This document shows, piece by piece, positions 22,834 through 31,399 of a DNA stretch of 64,000 nt. The notes below the pieces were generated by a model. The model was not told the DNA's origin. It saw nothing but the letters and a program-made list of their open reading frames with translations, and did no database searches. A program made the translations under genes and the position numbers. Source of the stretch: DASQYE01 sp036389315 (lineage in GTDB: Bacteria; Acidobacteriota; Blastocatellia; Pyrinomonadales; Pyrinomonadaceae); NCBI GenBank assembly GCA_036389315.1, contig DASVQF010000031.1:1-64000 (forward strand), written 5' to 3'. Positions within the stretch are counted from its first letter, which is position 1. Each line of letters begins with the position of its first letter.

Positions 22834-23262
22834 ATGAAGGAAATCGCAGGCAGTGGGAGGCCCGCAGTCGATGAAGGCGCGGCCCTTGAGCGGCGACTGC
22901 TGCGCGGTATGTTCGTCTCGGTCGCCGTCGCCGTCCTGGTTAGCCTGCCGCTTGCGCCGTGGCGCGTGACTGCGGGCTTGCTGCTCGGCGGCGTGCTCTC
23001 GTTCTTCAATCATCACTGGCTGCGGAGTTCGCTGGCGTCGGTCTTCGGCGCGGCGGCGCAGCATGGAAGCAGGCCGCGCCTGAAGGCTGCCCGGTACGTG
23101 CTGCGGTATTTCATCATCGCCGCCGTGATCGCCGCCGCCTACTTGTTCGATCTGGTGTCGGTCGCAGCCTGCATCGCGGGCCTGTGCTCCTTCGCCGCCT
23201 CGATCATGATCGAAGCCTTGACGCAGTTATATTTCGCCATCCGTTATCGAGAGGAAACTTAA
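22834..23262 (+). CDS. atpI: ATP synthase subunit I-like protein
   Basis: The 142-residue protein has four transmembrane helices (for example MFVSVAVAVLVSLPLAPWRVTAGLLLGGVLSFFNHHWL and YFIIAAVIAAAYLFDLVSVAACIAGLCSFAASIMI) and stands three bases before atpB, which is the usual position of the poorly conserved subunit I. AtpI assists c-ring assembly or Mg2+ uptake in other bacteria. No clear SD precedes ATG 22834; a later start at 22909 is possible. The identification is by topology and position. Confidence 0.75.
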   Translation: MKEIAGSGRPAVDEGAALERRLLRGMFVSVAVAVLVSLPLAPWRVTAGLLLGGVLSFFNHHWLRSSLASVFGAAAQHGSRPRLKAARYVLRYFIIAAVIAAAYLFDLVSVAACIAGLCSFAASIMIEALTQLYFAIRYREET

Positions 23263-23265
23263 GGA

Positions 23266-24219
23266 ATGTTCTGGTTGCTGGATAACCCGGAAAAGCCGAT
23301 TGAGGCCGCAGAGACTTTGGAGAAAGCCGAAAAACATGGCGGCGGCGCGGAGCATCACATGCCCCTCATCGTCGAGAAGATTAATCAAGTCTTCGGCCCC
23401 GCAGTCCACCAGTTTCAGTTGCGCTTTACAAAGCCCTTGTGGGATCGCTTCTTCTCCCTCTTTCGGACGGACGCCGAGCACGTCTTCGGGCCCTACACGC
23501 CCGAGAATGCTATTCCGTGGTACACGGTGATGTTCGTCATCGCGTGCATCCTGAGCGTGGTCGTCATCTTCCTGTTTCGCCGCAAGCTTTCGGAGGACGA
23601 GCCCGGACACGGGCAGCAGACTTTGGAAGTCGGCGTGCTCTCGCTCAGAAATATGCTGGCCGACATCGTGGGCCCACACGGGTTGAAATATTTTCCGGTC
23701 ATCGGAACCTTCGCCGTCCTGATCCTGATCTCGAACCTGATGGGCTTCTTTCCGCTCTTCATGTCCCCGACGGCTTCGACCAGCGTGACGTTCGCGCTCG
23801 GCCTCTCGTCCTTCGTCTATTACAATTACATAGGCATTAAAGAGAACGGGCTGTTCGGCCACCTCAAGCATTTCGCCGGGCCCATCTGGTGGATAGCCCC
23901 GCTCATCTTCCTGATCGAGCTGATCGGAAACCTTGTCAGGCCGATGTCGCTCGGCCTGCGCCTCTTCGGCAACATGTTTGCCGACGAACAGGTCGCGGCC
24001 AACATCGCAGCCCTCTTTCCGCCTTATACCTACTGGCTGGTTCCCGTGCTCCTGATGCCGCTGGGCCTGTTCGTGGCTTTCATCCAGACGTTCGTCTTCG
24101 TGCTCCTTTCGATGGTCTACGTCAGCGAGGTGTCGCACGCGCCGCACGACGAGCACGCAGGCCACCACGACGCCGCCGAGCACAACGTCGCGGCCGCAGA
24201 AGTCGTGCAGCCCGTCTAG
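23266..24219 (+). CDS. atpB: F0F1 ATP synthase subunit a
   Basis: The 317-residue inner-membrane protein has the subunit a signature ELIGNLVRPMSLGLRLFGNMFADEQ, with the essential proton-path Arg in SLGLRLFGNM (about residue 232). The N-terminal 70 residues and the His-rich C-terminal tail (APHDEHAGHHDAAEHN) are longer than in E. coli (271 residues). It follows atpI closely, and GAGGAAACTTAAGGA serves as ribosome binding site. The rest of the F0F1 genes are not in the window. Confidence 0.96.
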   Translation: MFWLLDNPEKPIEAAETLEKAEKHGGGAEHHMPLIVEKINQVFGPAVHQFQLRFTKPLWDRFFSLFRTDAEHVFGPYTPENAIPWYTVMFVIACILSVVVIFLFRRKLSEDEPGHGQQTLEVGVLSLRNMLADIVGPHGLKYFPVIGTFAVLILISNLMGFFPLFMSPTASTSVTFALGLSSFVYYNYIGIKENGLFGHLKHFAGPIWWIAPLIFLIELIGNLVRPMSLGLRLFGNMFADEQVAANIAALFPPYTYWLVPVLLMPLGLFVAFIQTFVFVLLSMVYVSEVSHAPHDEHAGHHDAAEHNVAAAEVVQPV

Positions 24220-24641
24220 CAGTCTTGAAGCTTTTGAAGATGACAGATGATAATTAATCCACATTCATTCGATGTCTGCCATCTTTAACTTGAGCCGCGC
24301 TCTCCGAGCGACGTGGGCCGAGTGGGCCCACGCACGTTGAGGCGCACATACATTTAATCGTCGCTTTAGCCGAAGGGCCGGAGAAGACTGGAAGGAGAGA
24401 GCGAGCCGTAGCTGACTACAGAGAAGGACGCCTGAAGATCACCAGCTTTTCCGTGCAAGTGGGAAGAGCGCGCTGCTGTAGGCCCAAGCATCGCTGGAGC
24501 GCCGTTGTACGAGGGGCGGCTGCATACCGGAGGCGGGCGAAATAATAAAGGACGGGCGTCAGTGGGGCCGCGCTTCGTGTCTCAAGAAAACTTCTTCTCC
24601 TGGTCGTCGGTTGCGACCACTTCCGGAAGAGGAAAATAGAG
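24220..24641 (+). other. Long atpB-atpE spacer with two hairpins
   Basis: This 422-bp spacer has no gene. AAGATGACAGATGAT (24237-24251) pairs imperfectly with GATGTCTGCCATCTT (24271-24285), resembling the junction palindromes seen elsewhere. CGTGGGCC (24312-24319) pairs perfectly with GGCCCACG (24325-24332). Neither is followed by a T-run. Such a spacer could help give the higher c-subunit level, either by its own promoter or by mRNA processing, but no clear promoter is visible. Confidence 0.45.
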
Positions 24642-24962
24642 ATGAGAAAACTGAGATTTGCTTTCTTTGCAGTCGTCGGCGTGCTGATGGCTGCGGCTCC
24701 CGCGCTGGCGCAGGCCACGCAGGCCGTTGCCGATAATGAAGCGAGCGTGAGCAAGTATGCGAAGCTTGCGGCCGGGTTCGGGTTCGCCATCGCGGCCGGC
24801 TTGGGCGCGATAGGCCAGTCGCGCATCGCCGCCTCGGCCGTCGAGGGCGCGGCCCGCAATCCGGGCGCGGCCGGTCGTATCCAGACGATGATGATTCTCG
24901 GCCTGGCCCTGATCGAATCCCTGGTGCTCTTCGCCCTGCTCATCGTCTTCGTTAAGGTCTAG
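24642..24962 (+). CDS. atpE: F0F1 ATP synthase subunit c with N-terminal signal peptide
   Basis: The 106-residue protein has a cleavable-looking signal peptide (MRKLRFAFFAVVGVLMAAAPALAQA), then the two c-ring helices: YAKLAAGFGFAIAAGLGAIGQSRIA and TMMILGLALIESLVLFALLIVF. The ion-binding carboxylate is Glu92. A Gln in helix one and Ser after the Glu recall sodium-type rings, but the Thr and Tyr of true sodium sites are missing, so ion type is undecided. The polar loop ARNP is present. AGAGGAAAATAGAG precedes the ATG. Confidence 0.95.
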   Translation: MRKLRFAFFAVVGVLMAAAPALAQATQAVADNEASVSKYAKLAAGFGFAIAAGLGAIGQSRIAASAVEGAARNPGAAGRIQTMMILGLALIESLVLFALLIVFVKV

Positions 24963-24999
24963 GCGATTTTCAATCAAGCTTGTAAAAAAGCTTCGGAAA

Positions 25000-25048
25000 C
25001 GAAAAAGAGGAGGCGGCCCGTTTGGGATGGGCCGCCTCCTCTTTTTCG
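25000..25048. terminator. Strong terminator after atpE
   Basis: A perfect 20-bp stem joins 25000-25019 and 25029-25048 around a 9-base loop. The upstream arm begins GAAAAAGAGG and the downstream arm ends CTCTTTTTCG, so the A- and T-tracts are inside the stem and it can act in both directions. Confidence 0.92.
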
Positions 25049-25162
25049 GCACACCTCGCGGGGCTGGAACTTTTGCTTTATTATCTTTTTACTTTTGTTG
25101 TTTTCGTGTGATACGCTCAAGACAATCCTGGTCAAACAGATGGGGGCGAGCCGGAGTCTTAG

Positions 25163-26860
25163 ATGAAGAAATGTCCTAAGTGCGAGCAGACATACGAGGA
25201 CAACATTACGCTGTGTCCCATTGATGGGGCAGTGCTTGCTAAACCCGACGACTCGCTTGTCGGCGAGACCTTGTCCGACAAGTATCGGATAGACGAATTC
25301 CTCAGCCACGGCGGCATGGGCACTGTCTATCGCGGCACTCACGTCCTGATGGACAAGACCGTCGCCATCAAAGTCCTGCATCCGGCGCTCGCCGCCGACG
25401 ACAAGATCGTCGCACGCTTCTCGCGCGAAGCCCGCGCCGCCTCGCGCATCTCTCACCCGCACGCCCTGAACGTCACGGACTTCGGCGAATCCCAGAACGG
25501 CGTCGTCTTTCTCGTGATGGAATATCTTCACGGCAAGACGCTCAAGCAGGTGATTCACGAAGAGGGGCCGATGCCCCTGGCGCGCGTCGTCGAGATCATA
25601 CGCCAGGTCTGCGGCGCGCTCGATGCTGCCCATTCCGAAGGCGTCGTCCACCGCGACCTCAAGAGCGACAACATCATGCTCATAGACGTGGGGGGCGGCG
25701 ATTGGGCCAAGGTGCTGGACTTCGGGATAGCCAAGATTCAAGAGCCCGTCGGCAGCGCGAAAGATTCCGCCCTCACCTCGCCCAACCTCATCATCGGCAC
25801 GCCGCAGTACATGTCGCCAGAGCAATGCTCGCAAGCCTCTGAGCTGGACGCGCGCTCGGACATCTACTCCCTGGGCGTCATCCTCTACGAGCTGCTCGTG
25901 GGCCATGTGCCGTTTACGGGTGAATCGCCGACCGCCGTCATGATGAAGCATTTGCAGGAGCCTGCGCCTTCTGTGCTCGACGAGCGCAGGGATGTCCCGG
26001 CGGCGGTGGGCCGAGTCGTCGCGCGCGCGATGGCCAAGCGGCCGGAAGATCGTTATCAATCGGCGGGCGAGCTGGCCGAAGCCCTCAGCCTGGCGAGCGA
26101 AGAGGCCGTGCCGGTAGTGGCCGCCGACGCCGCGAGCGCCTCCGATGATCGCGCGACCAATCGCATAGTCGTGCCGACCGACTCCAACGAGAGAGTCCGC
26201 ACCACGGCCAGCGACGAGCGTGACGAAGCGACCGTCGTGCGGCCGCGTGAGCGTGAAGAGGTGGTTGAAAGCGAAGCTGCTATTTACAGCGACGTACCGC
26301 CTCCGGCCGAGACTTTCAAGCCCTGGCGCATTATCGTCCCGGCGGCTGTGGGACTTCTGGTAGTCTTCGGCGTCATCTGGGCCCTGACGCGCAACTCCGG
26401 ACAGCCTTCGACCAACCAGCAGGCCGCGCCGCTCGTCTCTGACCCCAACAGTCAGAACGTGCAGCCCATGCAATCGCCCACGGGGCAGGGCGAGCGCGGC
26501 GTCTCGTCTAACGCGAACGGGAACAGAAATTCCAACGCCAATACGACGGCGGAAGGGGAACAGAACCGCAACGCGCAAGCCCCCACGCCGAGCACCGAGA
26601 ACAGCAATTCCAGGCGCAATGAAGGCGGCGGCGAGCAGAGAAACGATAACGCTAAGCCCCCGCGCGAAGAGCGACCCGAAGAGACACCGGCCGAGTCGCC
26701 CTCGGAGTCGCCGACCGAGGAACCGGCGGAGTCGGACGAGCCTCCGCCCGCGCCCACTCCGAAAAACCCCAAGCGCAGGCAGAGGGAGCTGCCCAAGCCG
26801 GAAGAGCCGACAGAGACGCCCGTGCAGCCGCCTCTGGGCGATGCTCAACCTGCTCCTTGA
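25163..26860 (+). CDS. Membrane Ser/Thr protein kinase with N-terminal zinc ribbon
   Basis: The 565-residue protein starts with a small zinc ribbon (CPKC...CPID). The kinase domain (about 35-300) has the glycine loop SHGGMG, Lys in VAIKVL, catalytic HRDLKSDN, DFG metal motif and SPE. One transmembrane helix (about 390-407, IIVPAAVGLLVVFGVIWAL) leads to an external Asn-, then Pro/Glu-rich low-complexity tail without a PASTA or other sensor fold. Substrate unknown. The gene stands alone behind the atpE terminator; GGAG lies 9 bases before the ATG. Confidence 0.95.
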   Translation: MKKCPKCEQTYEDNITLCPIDGAVLAKPDDSLVGETLSDKYRIDEFLSHGGMGTVYRGTHVLMDKTVAIKVLHPALAADDKIVARFSREARAASRISHPHALNVTDFGESQNGVVFLVMEYLHGKTLKQVIHEEGPMPLARVVEIIRQVCGALDAAHSEGVVHRDLKSDNIMLIDVGGGDWAKVLDFGIAKIQEPVGSAKDSALTSPNLIIGTPQYMSPEQCSQASELDARSDIYSLGVILYELLVGHVPFTGESPTAVMMKHLQEPAPSVLDERRDVPAAVGRVVARAMAKRPEDRYQSAGELAEALSLASEEAVPVVAADAASASDDRATNRIVVPTDSNERVRTTASDERDEATVVRPREREEVVESEAAIYSDVPPPAETFKPWRIIVPAAVGLLVVFGVIWALTRNSGQPSTNQQAAPLVSDPNSQNVQPMQSPTGQGERGVSSNANGNRNSNANTTAEGEQNRNAQAPTPSTENSNSRRNEGGGEQRNDNAKPPREERPEETPAESPSESPTEEPAESDEPPPAPTPKNPKRRQRELPKPEEPTETPVQPPLGDAQPAP

Positions 26861-26909
26861 TTGGCCCAGGAGGGCCTCTTCAATCCGGCATTGAGATTTA
26901 AGACGAGAG

Positions 26910-27974
26910 TCATGCTGAAGAGCTTCTCTTCCTGACGGCGCGGTCTACCAGTCCGAGCAAACCTTCCTCGTCCGCCAGCTCCAGCTCTATCTCCAACACG
27001 TAACACGGCAGGTCGAAGCGCAAGCCTGCGAGCTTGACGGCATCCTTCGCCGTCGTGATGAGTAGTTGTGCGCCGACGGAGCGCGCCTGATGGCCGAGCG
27101 CCTCGGCGTCGCGCTGGCTATAGACGTGGTGGTCTGCGAAAGCGCGCGTGTGAGCGAGTCTATGGCCGTCGCTTCGGATGTGCGCGAAGAATGCGCTCGG
27201 ATTTCCGATGGCGCAGAAGGCCGCGACCGGCTGCGGCAGCAAAGTGTCAGCGTCAATGGGCCCATCCGTCGGGCCCAGAGGACGCAGGGCGCGCGTCTTG
27301 GCCCGCGAGCAGAAGAGAGGACGCCCGCCGCTCAAACGTTCCAGCTCCCCGCGCAGCCGCTCAATATCCTGCGCCTGGTCTGCGCGCGTGAGGACTATCA
27401 GACCGGCGCGCTTGAGCCCTGCGAGGGGCTCTCGCAGGCGACCGCGCGGGAGGAGACGGCCGCCGCCGAAAGGATTGGTGGCGTCCACGGTGACTATGTC
27501 CAGGTCGCGCTCAAGCCGAAGGTGCTGGAATCCGTCGTCGAGGATGAAAAGCTCGCTGTGAAGATTCTCCTGGGCCCAAAGGGCGGCCGCCAGGCGATCA
27601 GCCTCGCTCAGGACTGCGGCCGAGCCCACGAGCGACTCCGCCAGCAACAGCGGCTCGTCGCCTCCCTCACGCGCGTCGGCAAGAATCCGCGTTCCGTCAG
27701 AGACCAGCACGCGCCGCCGCTCGTCGGCGCGACCATAACCGCGCGTCAGTATGCAGACGCGCTTGTCGTAGCGGGCACGGACTCGACGAGCGAGCCACGC
27801 GACGAGCGGCGTCTTGCCCGTTCCCCCGACAGTGATATTGCCGACGCTCAGGACGGGAGCGGCGATCTGATAAGTGGGCAGGAGGCCGCGTTTGTAGAGG
27901 GCCAGGCGAGCGCGCACGCCTGCGCTATAGAGCGCGCCGAGGGGCGAGAGGATGAAGGCTCCTTTTGAAGTCAT
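26910..27974 (-). CDS. lpxK: Tetraacyldisaccharide 4'-kinase LpxK
   Basis: The 354-residue protein phosphorylates the 4' position of the lipid A disaccharide at the inner membrane. It shows the P-loop NITVGGTGKTPLV after a short N-terminal membrane-associated helix, followed by the LxxRGYGR and DDGFQH motifs typical of LpxK. The start codon overlaps the waaA stop by four bases (ATGA), so the two are co-translated. Its presence indicates a lipid A-containing outer membrane. Confidence 0.95.
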   Translation of the reverse strand: MTSKGAFILSPLGALYSAGVRARLALYKRGLLPTYQIAAPVLSVGNITVGGTGKTPLVAWLARRVRARYDKRVCILTRGYGRADERRRVLVSDGTRILADAREGGDEPLLLAESLVGSAAVLSEADRLAAALWAQENLHSELFILDDGFQHLRLERDLDIVTVDATNPFGGGRLLPRGRLREPLAGLKRAGLIVLTRADQAQDIERLRGELERLSGGRPLFCSRAKTRALRPLGPTDGPIDADTLLPQPVAAFCAIGNPSAFFAHIRSDGHRLAHTRAFADHHVYSQRDAEALGHQARSVGAQLLITTAKDAVKLAGLRFDLPCYVLEIELELADEEGLLGLVDRAVRKRSSSA

Positions 27975-29344
27975 GCGGAGAGCGAAGTGCTTGCGCGTGC
28001 CTCTTGGGCCTGGGCCAACTCGTGCTCGTCCGAGAGGCGAACGAGGAGCGGCGCAAGCAGCTTTGTCGTGCGCGCCGTCGCGCCGCGACTGCGTGCGACG
28101 ACGGCGAGCGCCCTTTGAGCAATCGCGCGCCTGCGCTCTTCATCGCTGAGCAGCTCCGCGCAGACCTGAGCCACCACAGCGGGCGCTTCCGTATCGGTCA
28201 TGTCCGGAAGCTGGACGAGCGCATCAGCCTCCCGGAAAGCAGCGATGATGGCCGTGAAGTTGAAGGTGTGTGCTCCGGTCAGGACGCAGGCTCCGACGGC
28301 CGCCGGTTCGAGGACGTTGTGGCCGCCCTTGCGCGCGAGGCTTCCGCCGACGAAGACCAGGCTGGCGAGCGGGTAAACGGCTCGCAACTCGCCTATGCTG
28401 TCGAGCAGGATGGCATCGCACACCGTATCGCTCTGCGATGCAGGACTCTGACGGCGGGCCCACGCGAGGCCGGAAGAGGCGAGCAGCGCGGCCACCTCCG
28501 CAAAGCGTTCGGGATGCCTCGGCGCGATGAGCAGTCTTGCCGTAGCGTGCTCGCCTCCCCGCGCGCGCACTCGCTTGAAAGCTTCGACGAGGATGCTCTC
28601 TTCGGGCCCGTGCGTGCTGGCTGCAACCACGAGCGGCTGCCCATTCCCTAAACCGAAACGGGCGGCCAGCTCACGGCTGAGCGCCTGCTCGTTTGCGCCT
28701 CCCGCGTCGGCGTCGAATTTCACGTTGCCGGTCACGCGCACGCGCTCGCCGTCAAGACCAAGCGCACGTATGTGCCCGGCGTCGGCTTCCGATTGCATGA
28801 GCGCCAGGCTCAGACACGAGACGATGCGGGCAGTGAAGCCGCCTACCAAGCGGTAGCGACGAAAAGAGGCTTCGGAGAGACGACCGTTGAGAAGCGCGAC
28901 CGGCGTGTTGCGCCTCCGGCACTCGCGCAGGAAGTTGGGCCACAGCTCCGTCTCCATGATGAGCACGGCCGAGGGCTCGACAATGCTGAGCGCACGCCTG
29001 ACGCTCCAGGCCCAATCGAAAGGGAAGTAGAAGATGGCCGCAGCCCGCTGGCCGAAAACCTCTCGCGCCACACGCTGGCCCGTGAGCGTGATGGTCGAGA
29101 CGACCAGCGCATGCGAAGGAAACTCTTTGAGCAGGTGCTCGACAAGGGGGCGGGCCGCCTGCGTCTCCCCGACAGAAACGCAATGAAGCCAGATGCGCGG
29201 CCGCTCGTCGGCAATATCGGGAAGTTGGCCCAGGCGCTCCCGGAGGCCCGCGATGTACTTCCCGTGTCGAAGCGCGTCGTATAGAAATCGCGGCAGCAGC
29301 GCAAAGAGGCCGACGGTCAGCAGAAGACTATAAAGAAGATACAT
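27971..29344 (-). CDS. waaA: 3-deoxy-D-manno-octulosonic acid (Kdo) transferase
   Basis: The 457-residue GT30-type enzyme adds Kdo to lipid IVA. An N-terminal membrane anchor (MYLLYSLLLTVGLFALLPRF) is followed by WLHCVSVGETQAARPL, containing the catalytic Glu region, by LIMETELWPN, and by the C-terminal GGSLARKGGHNVLEPA nucleotide-sugar motif. Slightly longer than the E. coli protein (425). It forms an overlapping pair with lpxK. The intergenic palindrome 29350-29428 lies directly before its start codon. Confidence 0.96.
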   Translation of the reverse strand: MYLLYSLLLTVGLFALLPRFLYDALRHGKYIAGLRERLGQLPDIADERPRIWLHCVSVGETQAARPLVEHLLKEFPSHALVVSTITLTGQRVAREVFGQRAAAIFYFPFDWAWSVRRALSIVEPSAVLIMETELWPNFLRECRRRNTPVALLNGRLSEASFRRYRLVGGFTARIVSCLSLALMQSEADAGHIRALGLDGERVRVTGNVKFDADAGGANEQALSRELAARFGLGNGQPLVVAASTHGPEESILVEAFKRVRARGGEHATARLLIAPRHPERFAEVAALLASSGLAWARRQSPASQSDTVCDAILLDSIGELRAVYPLASLVFVGGSLARKGGHNVLEPAAVGACVLTGAHTFNFTAIIAAFREADALVQLPDMTDTEAPAVVAQVCAELLSDEERRRAIAQRALAVVARSRGATARTTKLLAPLLVRLSDEHELAQAQEARASTSLSA

Positions 29345-29349
29345 AAAGG

Positions 29350-29428
29350 CAGTGACGAGTGACGAATGACGAGTGACAAGATAAAGCCTTACTTCTGCTC
29401 GTCACTTGTCACTCTTCCCTCGTCACTG
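29350..29428. repeat. Intergenic low-complexity palindrome, GTGACGAG type (copy 2)
   Basis: CAGTGACGAGTGACGAATG... (29350-29380) pairs imperfectly with ...CCCTCGTCACTG (29398-29428). It starts three bases after the efp stop and ends five bases before the waaA start on the minus strand, so it fills the junction. Same type as 3988-4070. Confidence 0.8.
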
Positions 29429-29431
29429 TTC

Positions 29432-29998
29432 TTATGATTTCGCGCGCTCTATGTAGCGTCCCTCGCTCGGGTCAACGCGTATGCGGTCGCCTTCGTTGAC
29501 GAAGGGCGGAACCTGTATGGTGACGCCGTTCTCCAGGGTCGCGGGCTTGTTGACGTTCGAGACGGTCGCGCCTTTCATCGTCGGCTCGGTGCTCGTGACC
29601 GTCAGCTCCATCGAGGGCGGGAGGTCAACGCCGATGGGTGCGCCCTCGTAGAATTCTGCCTGAATCTTCAGTCCCGGCATGAGCCACTGCGCGGCGTCGC
29701 CGAGGTCTTCTTCGCTCAGGCTGATCTGCTCGTAGTTCTCCGTGTTCATGAAGTGATGATGCGAGCCGTCCGAGTAGAGGTACTCCATCTCGTGCTGTTC
29801 GAGCGTGGCGCGCTCGACCGTGTCGGCGGAACGGAAGCGGTGCTCGAAGGAGGAGCCGCTGCGCAGGTTGCGCAGCTTGGTCTGCACCATCGCGCGCAGG
29901 TTGCCGGGCGTGTGGTGGCGGAAGTCTACGACCTTGCAAAGCTGTCCTTCAAAGAGAATGACCATGCCGCGCCGAATCTGTGTTGCAGGAATCGCCAT
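29432..29998 (-). CDS. efp: Elongation factor P
   Basis: The 188-residue protein has the three EF-P domains: KOW-like N-terminus (TQIRRGMVILFEGQLCKVVDFRHHTPGN), middle OB domain and C-terminal OB domain ending NEGDRIRVDPSEGRYIERAKS. EF-P rescues ribosomes stalled at proline runs. The loop that normally carries a modified Lys or Arg (PGKGxA in E. coli) reads P31-G-N-L-R-A here, with Asn at the tip and Arg two residues later. No EarP, EpmA or YmfI-type modification gene is near. Confidence 0.96.
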   Translation of the reverse strand: MAIPATQIRRGMVILFEGQLCKVVDFRHHTPGNLRAMVQTKLRNLRSGSSFEHRFRSADTVERATLEQHEMEYLYSDGSHHHFMNTENYEQISLSEEDLGDAAQWLMPGLKIQAEFYEGAPIGVDLPPSMELTVTSTEPTMKGATVSNVNKPATLENGVTIQVPPFVNEGDRIRVDPSEGRYIERAKS

Positions 29999-30134
29999 AA
30001 AAATTCTGTCTCCGTAATCAGTCTGAATTCGCCTGCCTGCTCGGAGGGCGTGCGCCCTTGTCGAGTCACACGCACCTGTTGCAAACCGCTAAGTCTAGCG
30101 AGCGGCGGCAGGCTTTGTCTAGTCGGCAAATCTC

Positions 30135-30398
30135 CTAAGGTTTGCTCTCTCCGCTGCGCGCCTCTTCGTCGCCTATTGATGCCGGGCTCTCGCCCTCGTC
30201 GAGCTTGAAGTAGACGCAGAGCGTGACCTGATATTCGAGCCGCCCCTGTTGCAAGCCCCCGCGCTGCTCGCGCACCACGAACCAGGAAAGATTGCGCAGC
30301 GTCTGGCGTGCGCGCTCGACCGCAACTTCGATGGCGTGGCTGAAACTCTGGCTGGATGTGCCGACTATCTCGACCCCTTTAAAGACGTTCCCTTCCAT
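30135..30398 (-). CDS. Dodecin-family flavin-binding protein
   Basis: The 87-residue protein shows the dodecin pattern: VFKGVEIVGTSSQSFSHAIEVAVERARQTLRNLSWFVV followed by EQRGGLQQGRLEYQVTLCVYFKL. The Trp in the WFVV strand is the flavin-stacking residue in the family. Dodecins form hollow dodecamers that store or buffer flavins. An extra acidic 15-residue C-terminal tail is present. It stands alone between efp and the SprT-like gene. Confidence 0.93.
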   Translation of the reverse strand: MEGNVFKGVEIVGTSSQSFSHAIEVAVERARQTLRNLSWFVVREQRGGLQQGRLEYQVTLCVYFKLDEGESPASIGDEEARSGESKP

Positions 30399-30531
30399 CT
30401 AGGATTCTCCTTCAGAGAGAGAGAGGGCGCTCAGATTATTGCAAGAAAAGATTTGACGCTTCGGTTGCGTTACGGAGAGGGTATCAAGATATGCGGCCGG
30501 TGTAAATGAGGTGTAAATAAAGCCCAAAGAG

Positions 30532-30596
30532 CGGGTGAGTATCGAAGAGACGCCGGAGGGAACCTTGCGCTTTTCCTCGATGCTCGCCCGCTCTGT
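30532..30596. terminator. Imperfect hairpin after the SprT-like gene
   Basis: GAGCGGGTGAGTATCGA and TCGATGCTCGCCCGCTC form a stem of about 17 bp with a few wobble pairs around a long loop. It sits about 65 bp beyond the stop of the minus-strand gene at 30662. No T-run is obvious, so the terminator role is tentative. Confidence 0.4.
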
Positions 30597-30661
30597 TAGG
30601 AGGAGCCCACCTACCTGATTTGCTAAACGCGCTGGCTCTCTTAAAGTTCCAACAAAAATTT

Positions 30662-31393
30662 TCAGGCGGCGCGGGCCCTCGGGACGTGGCGCTGGTAGGC
30701 TATACGCTCAAGCAGGAGCTGCGCCTTCTCGTAGTCGGGATAGCGTTGCTCCTCGGCGCGGAAAGCGTTCGTGTGATAGTAGCGCCTTCCTTTAATCAAA
30801 CGGGCCGGATGCTTGATATGGAGCATCTCGTGGTACAGGATATATTCGACGAACCAGGCGGGTATCTCTTCGGAATCGAGCGTCTTGCTGATGACGATGG
30901 TGTCGTGAGCGGCGTCGTGATGGCCGAGGATGCGGCGCGTGCGCCGCTGCGACCAGGTCAGCGTGGGCTTCTCGATCTGCCCGTCGAAGTAGCGACGGTT
31001 CAAGCGCTGGAACATCTTCTCCAAATCATAGACCTGCCCGCGCGCAGAGGAGATGATTTTGCGCCCGCGACTGCGGCGCGCCAGGTCTGAGGCGCGCAAG
31101 ACCTGCGGCGAATAGGCGTAATCCCTGTAGACGCGCTCGTGCACGTCTGGCCTCCGCTTCCTTAAAAGCTTGGCGACCAGGATAAAGGCCAGCGCGCGAT
31201 GCACGCCGACGGGCGCTTCACGGAAGATGTCTGAAAGGCGTACGTAGACGCGCCCCGCCCGCAGCCTGATAGTGTGATGCAGCCCGGCGTAAGGGTAGAA
31301 TTTGACCTCCACTTCCGGAACCGAGCGGTTGCTGCCAAGCTGGCGAAAGGCGTCTGCGAACTGTATTTCCAGCGATTTTAGAGACTGTGGCAT
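30662..31393 (-). CDS. SprT-like zinc metalloprotease domain protein
   Basis: The 243-residue protein carries HEMLHIKH, the HExxH zinc motif with a third His, near residue 195, preceded by WFVEYILYHEMLH. Upstream segments LEKMFQRLNRRYFDGQIEKPTLTWSQ and GHHDAAHDTIVISKTLD match the SprT-like fold. No signal peptide, so it is cytoplasmic. The family includes Spartan/SprT proteases but bacterial roles are unclear. ATG 31393 is preferred over an in-frame TTG two codons upstream. Confidence 0.82.
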   Translation of the reverse strand: MPQSLKSLEIQFADAFRQLGSNRSVPEVEVKFYPYAGLHHTIRLRAGRVYVRLSDIFREAPVGVHRALAFILVAKLLRKRRPDVHERVYRDYAYSPQVLRASDLARRSRGRKIISSARGQVYDLEKMFQRLNRRYFDGQIEKPTLTWSQRRTRRILGHHDAAHDTIVISKTLDSEEIPAWFVEYILYHEMLHIKHPARLIKGRRYYHTNAFRAEEQRYPDYEKAQLLLERIAYQRHVPRARAA

Positions 31394-31399
31394 AGGCAA

